A DNA stretch of 64,000 bases from NCBI RefSeq assembly GCF_024806495.1, contig NZ_JANUFF010000013.1, positions 57,621 to 121,620 of the forward strand, read 5' to 3'. Both the position numbers and the translations under genes were made by a program. Source of the DNA: Chryseobacterium sp. JUb7 (GTDB taxonomy: Bacteria; Bacteroidota; Bacteroidia; Flavobacteriales; Weeksellaceae). How positions within the stretch are numbered: position 1 is the stretch's first letter; every line of letters begins with the position of its first letter. The notes below the pieces were generated by a model. The model had not been told where the DNA came from. It saw nothing but the letters and a program-made list of their open reading frames with translations, and made no database searches. Positions 43,013-51,706 of the stretch are shown here, piece by piece.

Positions 43013-43699
43013 ATGAGCAACAGAATATTATTAGTAGAAGACGATCAGAGTTTCGGAGCAGTATTGAAAGATTATTTAACGATCAATAACTTCGAGGTTA
43101 CATTGGCCACAGATGGAGAGCAGGGATTGAAAGAATTTACGGAAAACGAATTCGACATCTGCATATTTGATGTAATGATGCCTAAAAAAGACGGGTTTTC
43201 ATTAGCCGAAGATGTAAAAAAGATTGATAAAAATACTCCCATCATTTTCCTGACTGCAAGAAATATGAGAGAGGATATTTTAAAAGGATATCAATTGGGA
43301 GCTGATGATTATATCACTAAACCATTTGATACCGAACTGCTTTTATATAAAATCAAAGCGATACTTCAAAGAAGCTCTACATTGGAAAATGAGGAGCAGG
43401 AACAGTTTAAAATCAGCAATATCTTCTTTGATTCTATGTTGAGACAATTAAGAGTCGGAGATAATGAATATAAACTTTCACCCAAAGAAAATGAACTGCT
43501 GAAGCTTCTTTGTATTCACAGAAACGACTTTATGCCAAGAGATCTGGCATTAAGAAAAATCTGGAAAAAAGAGAATTATTTCACAGCCAGAAGTATGGAC
43601 GTTTATATTGCAAAACTTCGTAAATTATTAAAAGACGATGAAGGATTGGAAATTATCAATGTTCACGGAGAAGGATTTAGACTTTTAGTTAAAAATTAA
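43013..43699 (+). CDS. OmpR/PhoB-type response regulator
   Basis: A 228-residue regulator. The receiver domain (1-120) has the acidic pair ED10-D11, phosphoacceptor Asp53 in CIFDVMMPK, Thr in LTAR and Lys in YITKPF. The winged-helix DNA-binding domain (about 130-226) ends INVHGEGFRLLVKN. It is the partner of the upstream sensor kinase. A hairpin terminator follows. Target genes are unknown; the adjacent metal-linked lipoprotein is one candidate by position. Confidence 0.94.
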   Translation: MSNRILLVEDDQSFGAVLKDYLTINNFEVTLATDGEQGLKEFTENEFDICIFDVMMPKKDGFSLAEDVKKIDKNTPIIFLTARNMREDILKGYQLGADDYITKPFDTELLLYKIKAILQRSSTLENEEQEQFKISNIFFDSMLRQLRVGDNEYKLSPKENELLKLLCIHRNDFMPRDLALRKIWKKENYFTARSMDVYIAKLRKLLKDDEGLEIINVHGEGFRLLVKN

Positions 43700-43722
43700 T
43701 TCCGAAATATCATTATAAATGT

Positions 43723-43760
43723 AAAATTAGCAAAACAATTAAAAATGTTTTGCTAATTTT
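43723..43760 (+). terminator. Terminator after the response regulator
   Basis: A 15-bp perfect stem (43723-43737 with 43746-43760, loop 8). Its 3' arm also contains the -7 element of the next gene. Confidence 0.85.
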
Positions 43761-43761
43761 G
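43754..43761 (+). promoter_or_regulatory. -7 element TAATTTTG of the repeat lipoprotein gene
   Basis: It overlaps the 3' arm of the terminator and lies 18 bases before ATG 43779. Confidence 0.58.
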
Positions 43762-43778
43762 TTTCATACCAACAGGAT

Positions 43779-44411
43779 ATGAAGAATACATTTTTAAGTT
43801 TAGTCGCTATTTCTATATTTATGGTCTCTTGCAAAAAAGACGAAAGACCAACCTACATCAAAGAAGAAGCTGCTATTCAACAGCCCGGTGTTACTGTTAA
43901 TAACGCTCCAAAAGCTTCTTTACTTAATCAATCCGGTCTTCAGCCTATCCAAAGTAGCTCCGCTGCTGTTACCGCACCCGGAATGAATCCTCCTCACGGA
44001 CAACCGGGACATAGATGCGATATACCTGTCGGACAGCCTTTGAACAGTAAACCTGCTCCGGCAGCTCAGAATGTTGCCGTTAATAATGTTCCAAATGCCG
44101 TTCAGATAGATCCAAATACTTTACCTAAAGGCAAATTCGTTATTCCAAACGATGGAAAACCGGTAAAAGTAGCCGCAGGAATGAACCCTCCACACGGACA
44201 GCCGGGACACAGATGCGATATCCCTGTTGGACAGCCATTAAACAGTAAACCTGCTCCAGCAGCACCGCAGCCTCAACCCGTTCAGCAAATTGCCCAGAAC
44301 ACTCCTCCAGTTTCCACTCCTGCACCTACAGGTCCTAAGCCTGCTTTAAACCCTGCGCATGGAGAACCTTGGCACAATTGCGGCGTAAAAGTAGGTGAAG
44401 CTTTGCCATAA
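43779..44411 (+). CDS. Lipoprotein with repeated Cys/His-containing motif
   Basis: A 210-residue lipoprotein; the signal ends MVSC with the lipid Cys at 18. The body is Pro/Ala/Gln-rich and disordered, with two copies of MNPPHGQPGHRCDIPVGQ (about residues 69-86 and 135-152) and a diverged third copy at the end (LNPAHGEPWHNCGVKVGE). Each repeat has two or three His and one Cys, suggesting metal binding. Similar repeats occur in Bacteroidota lipoproteins of unknown role. Downstream lie a Cys/His-rich protein and an HMA-TonB receptor, so a link to copper or another soft metal is inferred. Confidence 0.82.
   Translation: MKNTFLSLVAISIFMVSCKKDERPTYIKEEAAIQQPGVTVNNAPKASLLNQSGLQPIQSSSAAVTAPGMNPPHGQPGHRCDIPVGQPLNSKPAPAAQNVAVNNVPNAVQIDPNTLPKGKFVIPNDGKPVKVAAGMNPPHGQPGHRCDIPVGQPLNSKPAPAAPQPQPVQQIAQNTPPVSTPAPTGPKPALNPAHGEPWHNCGVKVGEALP
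43980..44265 (+). repeat. 88-bp direct repeat within the lipoprotein gene
   Basis: 43980-44067 and 44178-44265 are near-identical in protein and differ mostly at third codon positions, so the duplication is old and under protein-level selection. Confidence 0.8.
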
Positions 44412-44417
44412 TTTTTG

Positions 44418-44425
44418 TATTTTTG
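44418..44425 (+). promoter_or_regulatory. -7 element TATTTTTG of the HYC_CC_PP gene
   Basis: Its last base is 6 before the GTG at 44431, so the transcript is probably leaderless. It excludes the longer frame from 44395. Confidence 0.55.
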
Positions 44426-44430
44426 CATCT

Positions 44431-44799
44431 GTGAAATTATTTCAGATCATAGCTATTATTTTCTGCCTGGGGATTTTTCTGATTCCTAAGGATGATTTCT
44501 ATTTACAGGTTTCGCAAGAGACATGCTGCAAATCAGATTCAAAAATGAGTTGCTGTAAGAATGATCATTCAGAACATTCAAAAGACAACCATGGAAAAGA
44601 ACAGAAATCTTCGTCATGCAATGATGATTGCTGCTCAACCTGTGTGGCATGCTACACTTTTATCGAAACGCCTTTTTCAAAGAGCCTTCAACTGGAGATT
44701 TCGTACTACAAATCAACCAAAAATTTACAGTTTCAGTATTCTGATCCTCATATTTCAGACCGTTTGAAAGAAATCTGGCAACCGCCAAAAATAGGTTAA
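44431..44799 (+). CDS. HYC_CC_PP-like Cys/His-rich small protein
   Basis: A 122-residue protein with a GTG start giving VKLFQIIAIIFCLGIFLIP, a signal or anchor helix. It then has ETCCKSD, SCCKNDHSEHSKDNHG, CNDDCCSTCVACYTF and ends WQPPKIG. These match the flavobacterial HYC_CC_PP family as I remember it. The protein has about ten Cys and several His outside the membrane, fitting a metal-binding factor of the envelope. The longer frame from GTG 44395 overlaps the previous gene and the promoter and is rejected. It ends before a terminator and directly precedes an HMA-domain TonB receptor. Confidence 0.78.
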   Translation: MKLFQIIAIIFCLGIFLIPKDDFYLQVSQETCCKSDSKMSCCKNDHSEHSKDNHGKEQKSSSCNDDCCSTCVACYTFIETPFSKSLQLEISYYKSTKNLQFQYSDPHISDRLKEIWQPPKIG

Positions 44800-44813
44800 T
44801 TCAATCAACAGAA

Positions 44814-44841
44814 GTTCATTATTTTTTAATGAACAGTTTTT
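44814..44841 (+). terminator. Terminator or attenuator between HYC_CC_PP and TonB receptor genes
   Basis: An 8-bp perfect stem (44814-44821 with 44827-44834, loop TTTTT) is followed by AG and T6. It lies over the upstream ATG at 44829, supporting a start at 44865. Confidence 0.72.
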
Positions 44842-44864
44842 TAATTAATCTAAATTTAAAACAA

Positions 44865-47552
44865 ATGAAATTATATATTTCCAGGATTATTCTTGGTCTA
44901 TTTCTATTATCTACACAATTTATATCAGCTCAAAACCTTTCTCAAAACCAGTTCAAAGTAAAGGGAAACTGTGCAATGTGCAAAGAAAGAATCGAAAGCA
45001 CAGCTAAAAAAGCAGGTGCAAAAACAGCCGTCTATTCGATTGATTTACAAACACTAACCTTAGAAACAGATTCTACCGTTCCGGCAGATGATGTTATGAG
45101 GAAAGTTGCAGAAGCCGGTCATGATAATGAAAAATTTAAAGCCTCCGATGAAACGTACGAAAGTCTTCCCCGATGTTGTCATTACGAAAGAGATTTACAG
45201 CCAAAGTCTGCTGAAAATCATGATCATCACAACAAAAAAGAGAATGAGTTTTATGTAAAAGGAAACTGTGAATCATGCAAAGTAAGAATTGAAAAGGCAG
45301 CTAAAGACGCAGGTGCAAGTTCGGCAGAATGGAGCGCAGAAAAGCAGATGGTTACTTTAAATTTTGACGCCTCAAAAACTTCTGCAGATAAAATTTTAAA
45401 GAAAATCGCAGACGTTGGACACGACAATGAAAAGCATAAATCAACAGACTCTGTATATAGCGGGTTACCGGGATGCTGCCTGTATGACCGTGAAATTCCT
45501 TTTGGAGAAGCCAACCCGAAAGTCCATGTTGAAGAAGGTTCAAAATCTGAACATTCAGAGCACAGCAATCATCATTCATCAGCTGAAAATCCTGACAGCC
45601 ATGAGAAAAGCATTGAAAGCGTTAACGTAATAGGCGGAAAACCAGCCACATCTCTGAGTAAAAAGGAAGCCGGCCTGGTTTTTAATATTGATAAAAAAGA
45701 ATTATTAAAAGCAGCCTGCTGTAATTTATCTGAAAGTTTCGAAACGAATGCGACTGTAGATGTTTCTTTCAGCAATGCAGTGACCGGAACAAAACAGCTT
45801 AAAATGTTAGGTTTAGACCAAAAGTACACCAGCTTAACAAAAGAATTACTACCCGAAATCAGAGGATTGGCCTCTGCCTATGGATTGAATTTTATTCCAG
45901 GAAGGTGGATTGAAAGCATTCAGCTGACAAAAGGAGGAAGTACCGTAACAAATGGCTACGAAAGTATTACGGGACAAATCAACACTGAGCTTCTGAAAAA
46001 TGCAAAAACTCCGGAAACGTCACTTAATTTATTTTCTGATTTCAATGGACGGGCCGAAGCGAATATTACAAGTGTTTCTCCAATTAATGAAAAATGGTCC
46101 CAGACCTTTCTGCTTCACGGAAACGGAACTTTTGGGAATACCGATATGAATAACGATGGTTTTCTGGACAGACCGAAAGGAACCCAGATAAATGCAGCAT
46201 ATCTATTAAACTATAATGATCTTGAAAAATCGGGATTGGGATCTCATTTCGGAATTAATTTCATCAAAGACAACAGAACTGCAGGACAAACGGGTTTTGA
46301 TAAAAGTTTAGATCAGGATGATCAACCTGCTTACGGAGTGGGAATTGATATTTCCAGATTTCAGGTTTGGAATAAAACAGGCTATGTTTTCAAAGGAAAA
46401 CCTTATCAAAGTTTAGGCTGGATGAACCAGTATGTGTACCATCAGCAGGACAGTTTTTTCGGGCTTAGAAATTATTCGGGAAAACAGCACACCTATTATT
46501 CAAATTTAATTTTTGAAAGCATTTTAGGAAATACCAATCATAAATATAAAGTGGGTGGAAGCTTCATGTATGACGGTTATGAAGAAAAATACCTCATTGA
46601 TAATTTTAAGCGGAACGAAATTGTTCCCGGAGCTTTTGCAGAATATACTTTAACAGGTTTGAAATATACTTTGGTAGCAGGAGCACGGGTTGATTTCCAC
46701 AATCTGGCAGGAACCCAGTTCACACCTAGGTTAAATTTTAAATATGATTTTACCCCTCAGACTATTGTAAGGCTTTCTGCAGGAAGAGGTTTCAGAACAG
46801 CTAATGTTTTTGCTGAAAATCAGCAATATTTTGCATCAAACCGTTCGATTCAGATTTTACAGAACGGAGGGAATATTTATGGGTTAAAACCTGAAATTGC
46901 ATGGAATTATGGGGTAAGTTTACAACAGGAGTTTAAAATTTTTGGCAGAAAATCTACAATTGTGGCAGACTTTTTCAGAACAGACTTCCAGGATCAGGTA
47001 TTGGTAGATTTAGACCGCTCTCCTCAACAGCTGACTTTTTACAATTTAGAAGGAAAATCCTTCGCCAATTCTTTTCAGACGCAGTGGGATTTTACACCTT
47101 TTAAGAATTTTGATGTAAGGTTGGCTTACAAATACTATGATGTTCAGGCAGATTATATAGATGGAAGAAGAGAAATTCCGTTTATGGCTAAGCACAGAGG
47201 TTTTGTGAATTTAGCTTATTCAACCAATAAAAACAATAAAGGCGGGTTCTGGAGCTTTGATACGACTTTAAACTGGGTAGGAAAACAACGAATCCCCAAT
47301 ACATCAACGAATCCTGAAGAATTGCAACTCCCTACCTATTCTGAATCATATGCTGTTCTGAATGCGCAGGTTTCACGAAATTTCAACAAAAAGCTCAGAG
47401 CCTATGTCGGAGGTGAAAATCTTACTTCTTATTATCAGAAAAATGCGATTGTAGACTTCAGAAATCCTTTCGGCAATTATTTTGATGGCGGAATGGTATA
47501 TGCCCCGATTATGAAAGCTAATTTTTACGTTGGTCTTGATGTGACTTTTTAA
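44865..47552 (+). CDS. TonB-dependent receptor with two N-terminal HMA-like domains
   Basis: An 895-residue outer-membrane protein. Signal peptide 1-23 (STQFISAQ). Two heavy-metal-associated-like domains follow (about 30-100 and 128-200), with GNCAMCKERI (Cys36, Cys39) and GNCESCKVRI (Cys135, Cys138), each closed by a CC pair (104-105 and 204-205). A His-rich linker (216-247) leads to the plug, which carries AACCNLSESFETN at 284. The barrel ends VGLDVTF. ATG 44865 gives the clean signal peptide. It probably handles copper or a similar soft metal at the outer membrane; uptake versus sensing is not clear. The duplicated HMA fusion is unusual. Confidence 0.9.
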   Translation: MKLYISRIILGLFLLSTQFISAQNLSQNQFKVKGNCAMCKERIESTAKKAGAKTAVYSIDLQTLTLETDSTVPADDVMRKVAEAGHDNEKFKASDETYESLPRCCHYERDLQPKSAENHDHHNKKENEFYVKGNCESCKVRIEKAAKDAGASSAEWSAEKQMVTLNFDASKTSADKILKKIADVGHDNEKHKSTDSVYSGLPGCCLYDREIPFGEANPKVHVEEGSKSEHSEHSNHHSSAENPDSHEKSIESVNVIGGKPATSLSKKEAGLVFNIDKKELLKAACCNLSESFETNATVDVSFSNAVTGTKQLKMLGLDQKYTSLTKELLPEIRGLASAYGLNFIPGRWIESIQLTKGGSTVTNGYESITGQINTELLKNAKTPETSLNLFSDFNGRAEANITSVSPINEKWSQTFLLHGNGTFGNTDMNNDGFLDRPKGTQINAAYLLNYNDLEKSGLGSHFGINFIKDNRTAGQTGFDKSLDQDDQPAYGVGIDISRFQVWNKTGYVFKGKPYQSLGWMNQYVYHQQDSFFGLRNYSGKQHTYYSNLIFESILGNTNHKYKVGGSFMYDGYEEKYLIDNFKRNEIVPGAFAEYTLTGLKYTLVAGARVDFHNLAGTQFTPRLNFKYDFTPQTIVRLSAGRGFRTANVFAENQQYFASNRSIQILQNGGNIYGLKPEIAWNYGVSLQQEFKIFGRKSTIVADFFRTDFQDQVLVDLDRSPQQLTFYNLEGKSFANSFQTQWDFTPFKNFDVRLAYKYYDVQADYIDGRREIPFMAKHRGFVNLAYSTNKNNKGGFWSFDTTLNWVGKQRIPNTSTNPEELQLPTYSESYAVLNAQVSRNFNKKLRAYVGGENLTSYYQKNAIVDFRNPFGNYFDGGMVYAPIMKANFYVGLDVTF

Positions 47553-47620
47553 GTTTGGGTGTTTGAGAGTTTGAGTTATGATTAAATTTAATTATTTTTC
47601 AAACTTTTAATTAAAATTAA

Positions 47621-47683
47621 TTTCCCACGGATTTCACAAATCTCACAGAAAATCCGTGTAATCTGAGAAATCTGTGGGGAAAT
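47621..47683. repeat. Imperfect inverted intergenic repeat
   Basis: Arms begin TTTCCCACGGATTTCACAAA and end AATCTGTGGGGAAA. The type is common between genes in Chryseobacterium as I recall; its origin is unknown. Confidence 0.6.
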
Positions 47684-47693
47684 ATAAATAATG

Positions 47694-47739
47694 AAAGCAT
47701 GGTTTCAATAATTTAATAATTAAGAAGCCATGCTTTTTT
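47694..47739 (+). terminator. Terminator with long loop
   Basis: A 9-bp stem (47694-47702 with 47728-47736) has a 25-base loop and a T6 tail. Confidence 0.62.
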
Positions 47740-47762
47740 GTATCTTTATATAAAGTAAATCT

Positions 47763-48629
47763 ATGTCACAGACTCTTATCTTTGAAGACCACTACAAGAA
47801 ACTGGGTTTCGAAACTTTTTCTGAAGACAATCTTCAAACGCTTAGAGAAAATAAATACAAATCCGAAATCAAAGTTTTTTACGTTCCTGAAGGATATGAG
47901 CTCACCATAGATTTTAAACACTATGCAATTGAAAACCCAACTTTATTCTTTTTAACCAATCAGCATTTAAAGATTGAGAAAGGTATTAAAGAATCTACCC
48001 TTTTATATTACAACAGAGATTTCTACTGCATTCAGATCCATGATAAAGAAGTAGCCTGTGACGGACTTCTTTTCCATAATGTTTTTGAAATTCCTTTTGT
48101 CGAGCTTGATGAAAATGAAAATATAATCATTAAAAATTTATTTCAAAGTATCAAAGAAGAATTGGAATGGAAAGATTCTTCCGCAGAGGAAATGATAAGA
48201 ACCTATGTAAAACAAATCATCATCCGGGCTACCCGAAAATGGAAAAAGCAGAACTTAGATAATGATACCGTAAAAATACCCCGTAATGAGTTGGATATTT
48301 TTCGCGACTTCAGCCGATATCTGGAAACTCATTTCAGAGAAAAACACAATGTAGCAGATTATGCCGATTTACTTCACATCGCACCCAAAACACTGACTCA
48401 TAAATTCAAAAGTTTAAATCTTGAATCTCCGAACCAGCTTATCATAAACAGAATTCTACTGGAAGCGAAAAGGCTATTATTTTATACGGATAAACCGATC
48501 AAAGAAATTGCCTACGATCTGGGATATGAAGATCCTGCTTATTTCAACCGGCTTTTTACCAATAAAATCGGAAATACACCTACCAATTTCAAAAAAACCT
48601 ATATCTCGGGAAAAAAGTACAATATTTAG
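47763..48629 (+). CDS. AraC family transcriptional regulator
   Basis: A 288-residue regulator. The N-terminal part (about 1-150) is a sensor domain with a cupin-like beta pattern. The C-terminal part (about 190-286) holds the two helix-turn-helix units of AraC: YADLLHIAPKTLTHKFKSL and IKEIAYDLGYEDPAYFNRLF. The effector is unknown. The divergent or downstream osmC gene, 85 bases away, is a possible target. A TATCTTTA element, one base off the -7 consensus, lies 15 bases before the ATG. Confidence 0.92.
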   Translation: MSQTLIFEDHYKKLGFETFSEDNLQTLRENKYKSEIKVFYVPEGYELTIDFKHYAIENPTLFFLTNQHLKIEKGIKESTLLYYNRDFYCIQIHDKEVACDGLLFHNVFEIPFVELDENENIIIKNLFQSIKEELEWKDSSAEEMIRTYVKQIIIRATRKWKKQNLDNDTVKIPRNELDIFRDFSRYLETHFREKHNVADYADLLHIAPKTLTHKFKSLNLESPNQLIINRILLEAKRLLFYTDKPIKEIAYDLGYEDPAYFNRLFTNKIGNTPTNFKKTYISGKKYNI

Positions 48630-48665
48630 GTCTTTTTATCTATTTATTCTACTTATAAACCACTC

Positions 48666-48673
48666 TATCTTTG
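48666..48673 (+). promoter_or_regulatory. -7 element TATCTTTG of the OsmC gene
   Basis: It lies 42 bases before ATG 48715, giving a leader of about 35 bases. Confidence 0.6.
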
Positions 48674-48714
48674 TATCATCAAAAACAAACAACATTAAAT
48701 AAAACAAAAACATT

Positions 48715-49134
48715 ATGAAACGTAACGCAACAGCCGTTTGGAACGGTAACATCAAAGAAGGAAACGGGCACATCACGACTCAAAGTACGACATTAAACCA
48801 AACTCAATATTCTTTTAACAGCCGTTTTGCTGACGGAGTTGGGACAAATCCTGAAGAATTACTGGCTGCAGCTCACGCAGGATGCTTCACTATGAAATTG
48901 AGTGCAGAATTATCTCAGGCAGGTTATACTCCTGAAGAATTGACTACAAAATCCGTAATCACTTTAGACCCAAACATCGGAAAAATCACAAAATCTGAAT
49001 TGACTTTAACGGCTAAAGTTCCTGGAATTTCAGAAGAAGAATTTCAAAAATATGCTAAAATCGCTGAAGAAGGATGCCCTGTAAGCGCAGCTTTCAACTT
49101 TGAAATTACTTTGGAAGCTACTTTGGCTAACTAA
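48715..49134 (+). CDS. OsmC/Ohr family peroxidase
   Basis: A 139-residue protein of the OsmC fold that reduces organic hydroperoxides with two Cys. The redox pair is in HAGCFTMKL and EEGCPVSAAF, at the expected spacing. The conserved NPEELLAAAHAGC sequence and the start MKRNATAVWNG place it in the OsmC rather than the Ohr subgroup. It has its own promoter and a terminator. The upstream AraC regulator may control it. Confidence 0.93.
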   Translation: MKRNATAVWNGNIKEGNGHITTQSTTLNQTQYSFNSRFADGVGTNPEELLAAAHAGCFTMKLSAELSQAGYTPEELTTKSVITLDPNIGKITKSELTLTAKVPGISEEEFQKYAKIAEEGCPVSAAFNFEITLEATLAN

Positions 49135-49190
49135 GAATACCAAACTTTATAGCAAAAAAACAGAAGTACTAACTTCTACATCAATAGGAG

Positions 49191-49211
49191 CGGGCTTTAG
49201 CCCGTTTTTTC
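49191..49211 (+). terminator. Terminator after osmC
   Basis: CGGGC/GCCCG stem with a 4-base loop and a T6 tail; the sequence is also typical of repeated intergenic hairpins in this lineage. Confidence 0.7.
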
Positions 49212-49341
49212 ATTTAAAAACATCAAATCAGCTTTAGCAAAAACTTAAAAAACTATTTATATTAATTAGACCTAGTCTTCTATTAAAATTCTAATAATTA
49301 AATTCCAATAGATTAAACAGATAATCTATAATTGCAAAATA

Positions 49342-49373
49342 AATATACCGATTGGTATATTTTTGTATATTTG
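49342..49373 (+). promoter_or_regulatory. TetR-type operator and -7 element TATATTTG
   Basis: AATATACC-GATT-GGTATATT is an 8-bp perfect inverted repeat at 49342-49361, 4 bases before the -7 element 49366-49373. It probably binds the TetR regulator encoded next and makes the operon self-regulated. Confidence 0.75.
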
Positions 49374-49391
49374 CATCATAATCAGTTGAAA

Positions 49392-49997
49392 ATGTCAAAA
49401 GCAGAAAAGACAAAACAATTCATCATCGAGAAAACGGCATCTTTGTTTAATACCAAAGGTTATCTTTCCACGACTTTGTCTGACATTGCGCTGGCAACCT
49501 ATCTGACGAAAGGAAGTATCTACGGAAACTTCGCCAACAAAGATGAATTAGCCATTGAAGTGTACAAATACAACTCTGGTTTGTTGAGTAAAAATATGTC
49601 GAAATCATTCAGCGATGAATTTCCGACAACGATGAATAAACTTCATGCTTTTGTAGATTTTTACAGAAAAAACTGGCGATCTGTTTTTTCAAATGGCGGT
49701 TGTCCGTTGATGAACGCTGCGACAGAATCCGATGATATCTTTCCAAGTCTTAAAATTCAGGTTAAAAAATCATTTGAAGACTGGTCCGCAAAAATTTCAT
49801 CGGTTATTATTCAAGGTCAAAAGAACGGAGATTTAAATGAAAAAGCTAATGCTGAGGAATATGCTTCCCTCTTTATCATGCTTCTCGAGGGGGGAATTTT
49901 ATTATCCAAAACTACAGGAGATGAGAAATTTTTAAACCTTGCTTTAGACAAAATCACCCAGATGATTGACAATGAATTAAACATACTTCCATCATAA
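49392..49997 (+). CDS. TetR family transcriptional regulator
   Basis: A 201-residue repressor. The helix-turn-helix is at about 10-55 (FNTKGYLSTTLSDIALATYLTKGSIYGNF in two parts), followed by a helical ligand domain containing FYRKNWRSVFSNGGCPLMNAA. That GGCP motif is typical of a TetR subgroup sensing reactive electrophiles or fatty-acid derivatives, where the Cys matters. The frame is open from 49332, but ATG 49392 lies after the promoter and operator. It heads an operon with a thiolase, a thioesterase and a ketoacyl synthase. Confidence 0.9.
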   Translation: MSKAEKTKQFIIEKTASLFNTKGYLSTTLSDIALATYLTKGSIYGNFANKDELAIEVYKYNSGLLSKNMSKSFSDEFPTTMNKLHAFVDFYRKNWRSVFSNGGCPLMNAATESDDIFPSLKIQVKKSFEDWSAKISSVIIQGQKNGDLNEKANAEEYASLFIMLLEGGILLSKTTGDEKFLNLALDKITQMIDNELNILPS

Positions 49998-50007
49998 ACT
50001 TCACGCT

Positions 50008-51276
50008 ATGGAAACAAAAAAAGTGGCAATTGTAGGATACAACAGAATTCCGTTTGCCAGAATGAATACCGCTTACACAGACAAAGGAAATCAGGACTTA
50101 CTGCTTCCTGCTCTGAATGGTTTAATCGACCGTTACCATCTTAAAGGAAAACTTCTCGGCGAAGTTGCCGGAGGAGCAACGATCAAGCATATTTCCGAAA
50201 GCAATCTCATCCGAGAAACCGTTATGAATACTTCTCTGGATCCTGCAACTCCGGCTTGTGATTTACAGCAGGCCTGCGATACAGGAATTGAAGCAGCCGT
50301 TTATATCGGAAATAAAATTGCTTTAGGTCAGATCGAAAGCGGAATTGCATGTGGTGTTGAAGCCATGAGTAATATTCCATTTGAATCTTCGCCAAGATTG
50401 AGAAAAGCTTTGTTAAAAGCCAATAAAGAAAAATCTACATTTGGAAAAATCAAGCAATTATTAAGTCCGAAACTGAAAGACTGGATGCCGATTCCTTATA
50501 AAGGACAAGAACCGAAAACAGGTTTGGTGATGGGTGGTCACACTGAAATAACTGCTAAATATTACGAAATTTCCCGTGAAGACCAAGATGAACTAGCATT
50601 TAGAAGTCACCAAAACATGGCAAAAGCGTATGATGAAGGATTTTTTGATGATATGATAACTCCGGCTTATGGTTTAGATAAAGACAATAATCTTCGTCGC
50701 GATACAAGTTTAGAAAAATTAGCAACATTAAAACCAGCTTTTGATAAGCAAAATGGAACTTTAACTGCCGGAAACTCTACCCCGTTTACCGATGGAGCTT
50801 CTGCAATTTTGTTGGCCAGTGAAGAATGGGCAAAAGCGAATAATTTACCGATTTTGGCGTATATCACTTTCTCAGAAATTGCAGGAATTGAATATGTTGA
50901 AAATCAACAAAATTTATTGCTGGCTCCTGTTTTTGCAGCCGAAAGAATGTTGAAAAAAGCAGGAATGAATCTGGAAGATTTTGACTATTATGAAATCCAT
51001 GAAGCGTTTGCAGCACAGGTTTTAGCAACATTGAAAATCTGGGAAAATGATGATCTGGCTAAAAAATTCGGACTGGAAAAAGCATTAGGAAAAATCGACA
51101 GAAATAAATTAAACGTAAAAGGCGGAAGTCTTGCAGTAGCCCACCCTTTTGCAGCAACAGGCGGAAGAATTATCGGAACACTAGCTAAAATTTTACACGA
51201 AAAAGGAAGCGGGAAAGGATTTATTTCCATTTGTGCCGCTCGTGGACAAGGGGTAACGATGATTTTAGAAAAATAA
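50008..51276 (+). CDS. Acetyl-CoA C-acyltransferase (thiolase, FadI-like)
   Basis: A 422-residue thiolase. The nucleophile Cys90 is in DLQQACDTGIEAA, His in YEIHEAFAAQVLA, and the second Cys in SICAARGQGVTMI, so all catalytic residues are present. The insertion around 140-190 and the overall length resemble FadI of anaerobic-type beta-oxidation. It may degrade or form beta-ketoacyl-CoA. It lies 10 bases after the TetR gene and 4 bases before the thioesterase, so it is in one transcript. Confidence 0.92.
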   Translation: METKKVAIVGYNRIPFARMNTAYTDKGNQDLLLPALNGLIDRYHLKGKLLGEVAGGATIKHISESNLIRETVMNTSLDPATPACDLQQACDTGIEAAVYIGNKIALGQIESGIACGVEAMSNIPFESSPRLRKALLKANKEKSTFGKIKQLLSPKLKDWMPIPYKGQEPKTGLVMGGHTEITAKYYEISREDQDELAFRSHQNMAKAYDEGFFDDMITPAYGLDKDNNLRRDTSLEKLATLKPAFDKQNGTLTAGNSTPFTDGASAILLASEEWAKANNLPILAYITFSEIAGIEYVENQQNLLLAPVFAAERMLKKAGMNLEDFDYYEIHEAFAAQVLATLKIWENDDLAKKFGLEKALGKIDRNKLNVKGGSLAVAHPFAATGGRIIGTLAKILHEKGSGKGFISICAARGQGVTMILEK

Positions 51277-51280
51277 AATT

Positions 51281-51706
51281 ATGGATAGATTAGCACAATT
51301 AAAACAATTCATCGGAAAGGAATTTGATCAGTCACCATCGCCATTTATGAAATGGCTGAACCCCATCGTTTTATCTGTAGAAGAAGGGCAATTGGAATTT
51401 CAATACACCGTAAGACCGGAATGGTTGAATCCTATGGGAAATCTGCATGGAGGAGTTACCGCTGCGATTTTTGACGATGTTATTGGAGCCACCATGTTTT
51501 CGTTAAATGAAAAAACATTCATCGTAACCATAAATAATAGCATTGATTATTTTTCAACTGCAAAAGAAAATGATAATATTGTAGCTGAAACTAAAATCAT
51601 TAAAAGAGGAAAGCAATTTGTAAATGCAGAATGCGAAATTTGGAACGCAGACAAAACACGATTAATTGCAAGAGGAACCTCTAATTTATTCAAAATCAAT
51701 AATTAA
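51281..51706 (+). CDS. PaaI-like hotdog-fold thioesterase
   Basis: A 141-residue protein with the hotdog fold. The motif WLNPMGNLHGGVTAAIFDDVIG contains the conserved HGG and Asp of acyl-CoA thioesterases of the PaaI family. It would hydrolyse acyl-CoA to free acid. It overlaps no gene but abuts the ketoacyl synthase gene without any spacer. Confidence 0.9.
   Translation: MDRLAQLKQFIGKEFDQSPSPFMKWLNPIVLSVEEGQLEFQYTVRPEWLNPMGNLHGGVTAAIFDDVIGATMFSLNEKTFIVTINNSIDYFSTAKENDNIVAETKIIKRGKQFVNAECEIWNADKTRLIARGTSNLFKINN

Larger units (their letters stand above)
47553..47762. other. Intergenic region with inverted repeat and terminator
   Basis: A 210-base spacer with an imperfect inverted repeat (47621-47683) and the terminator 47694-47739. 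Confidence 0.6.
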
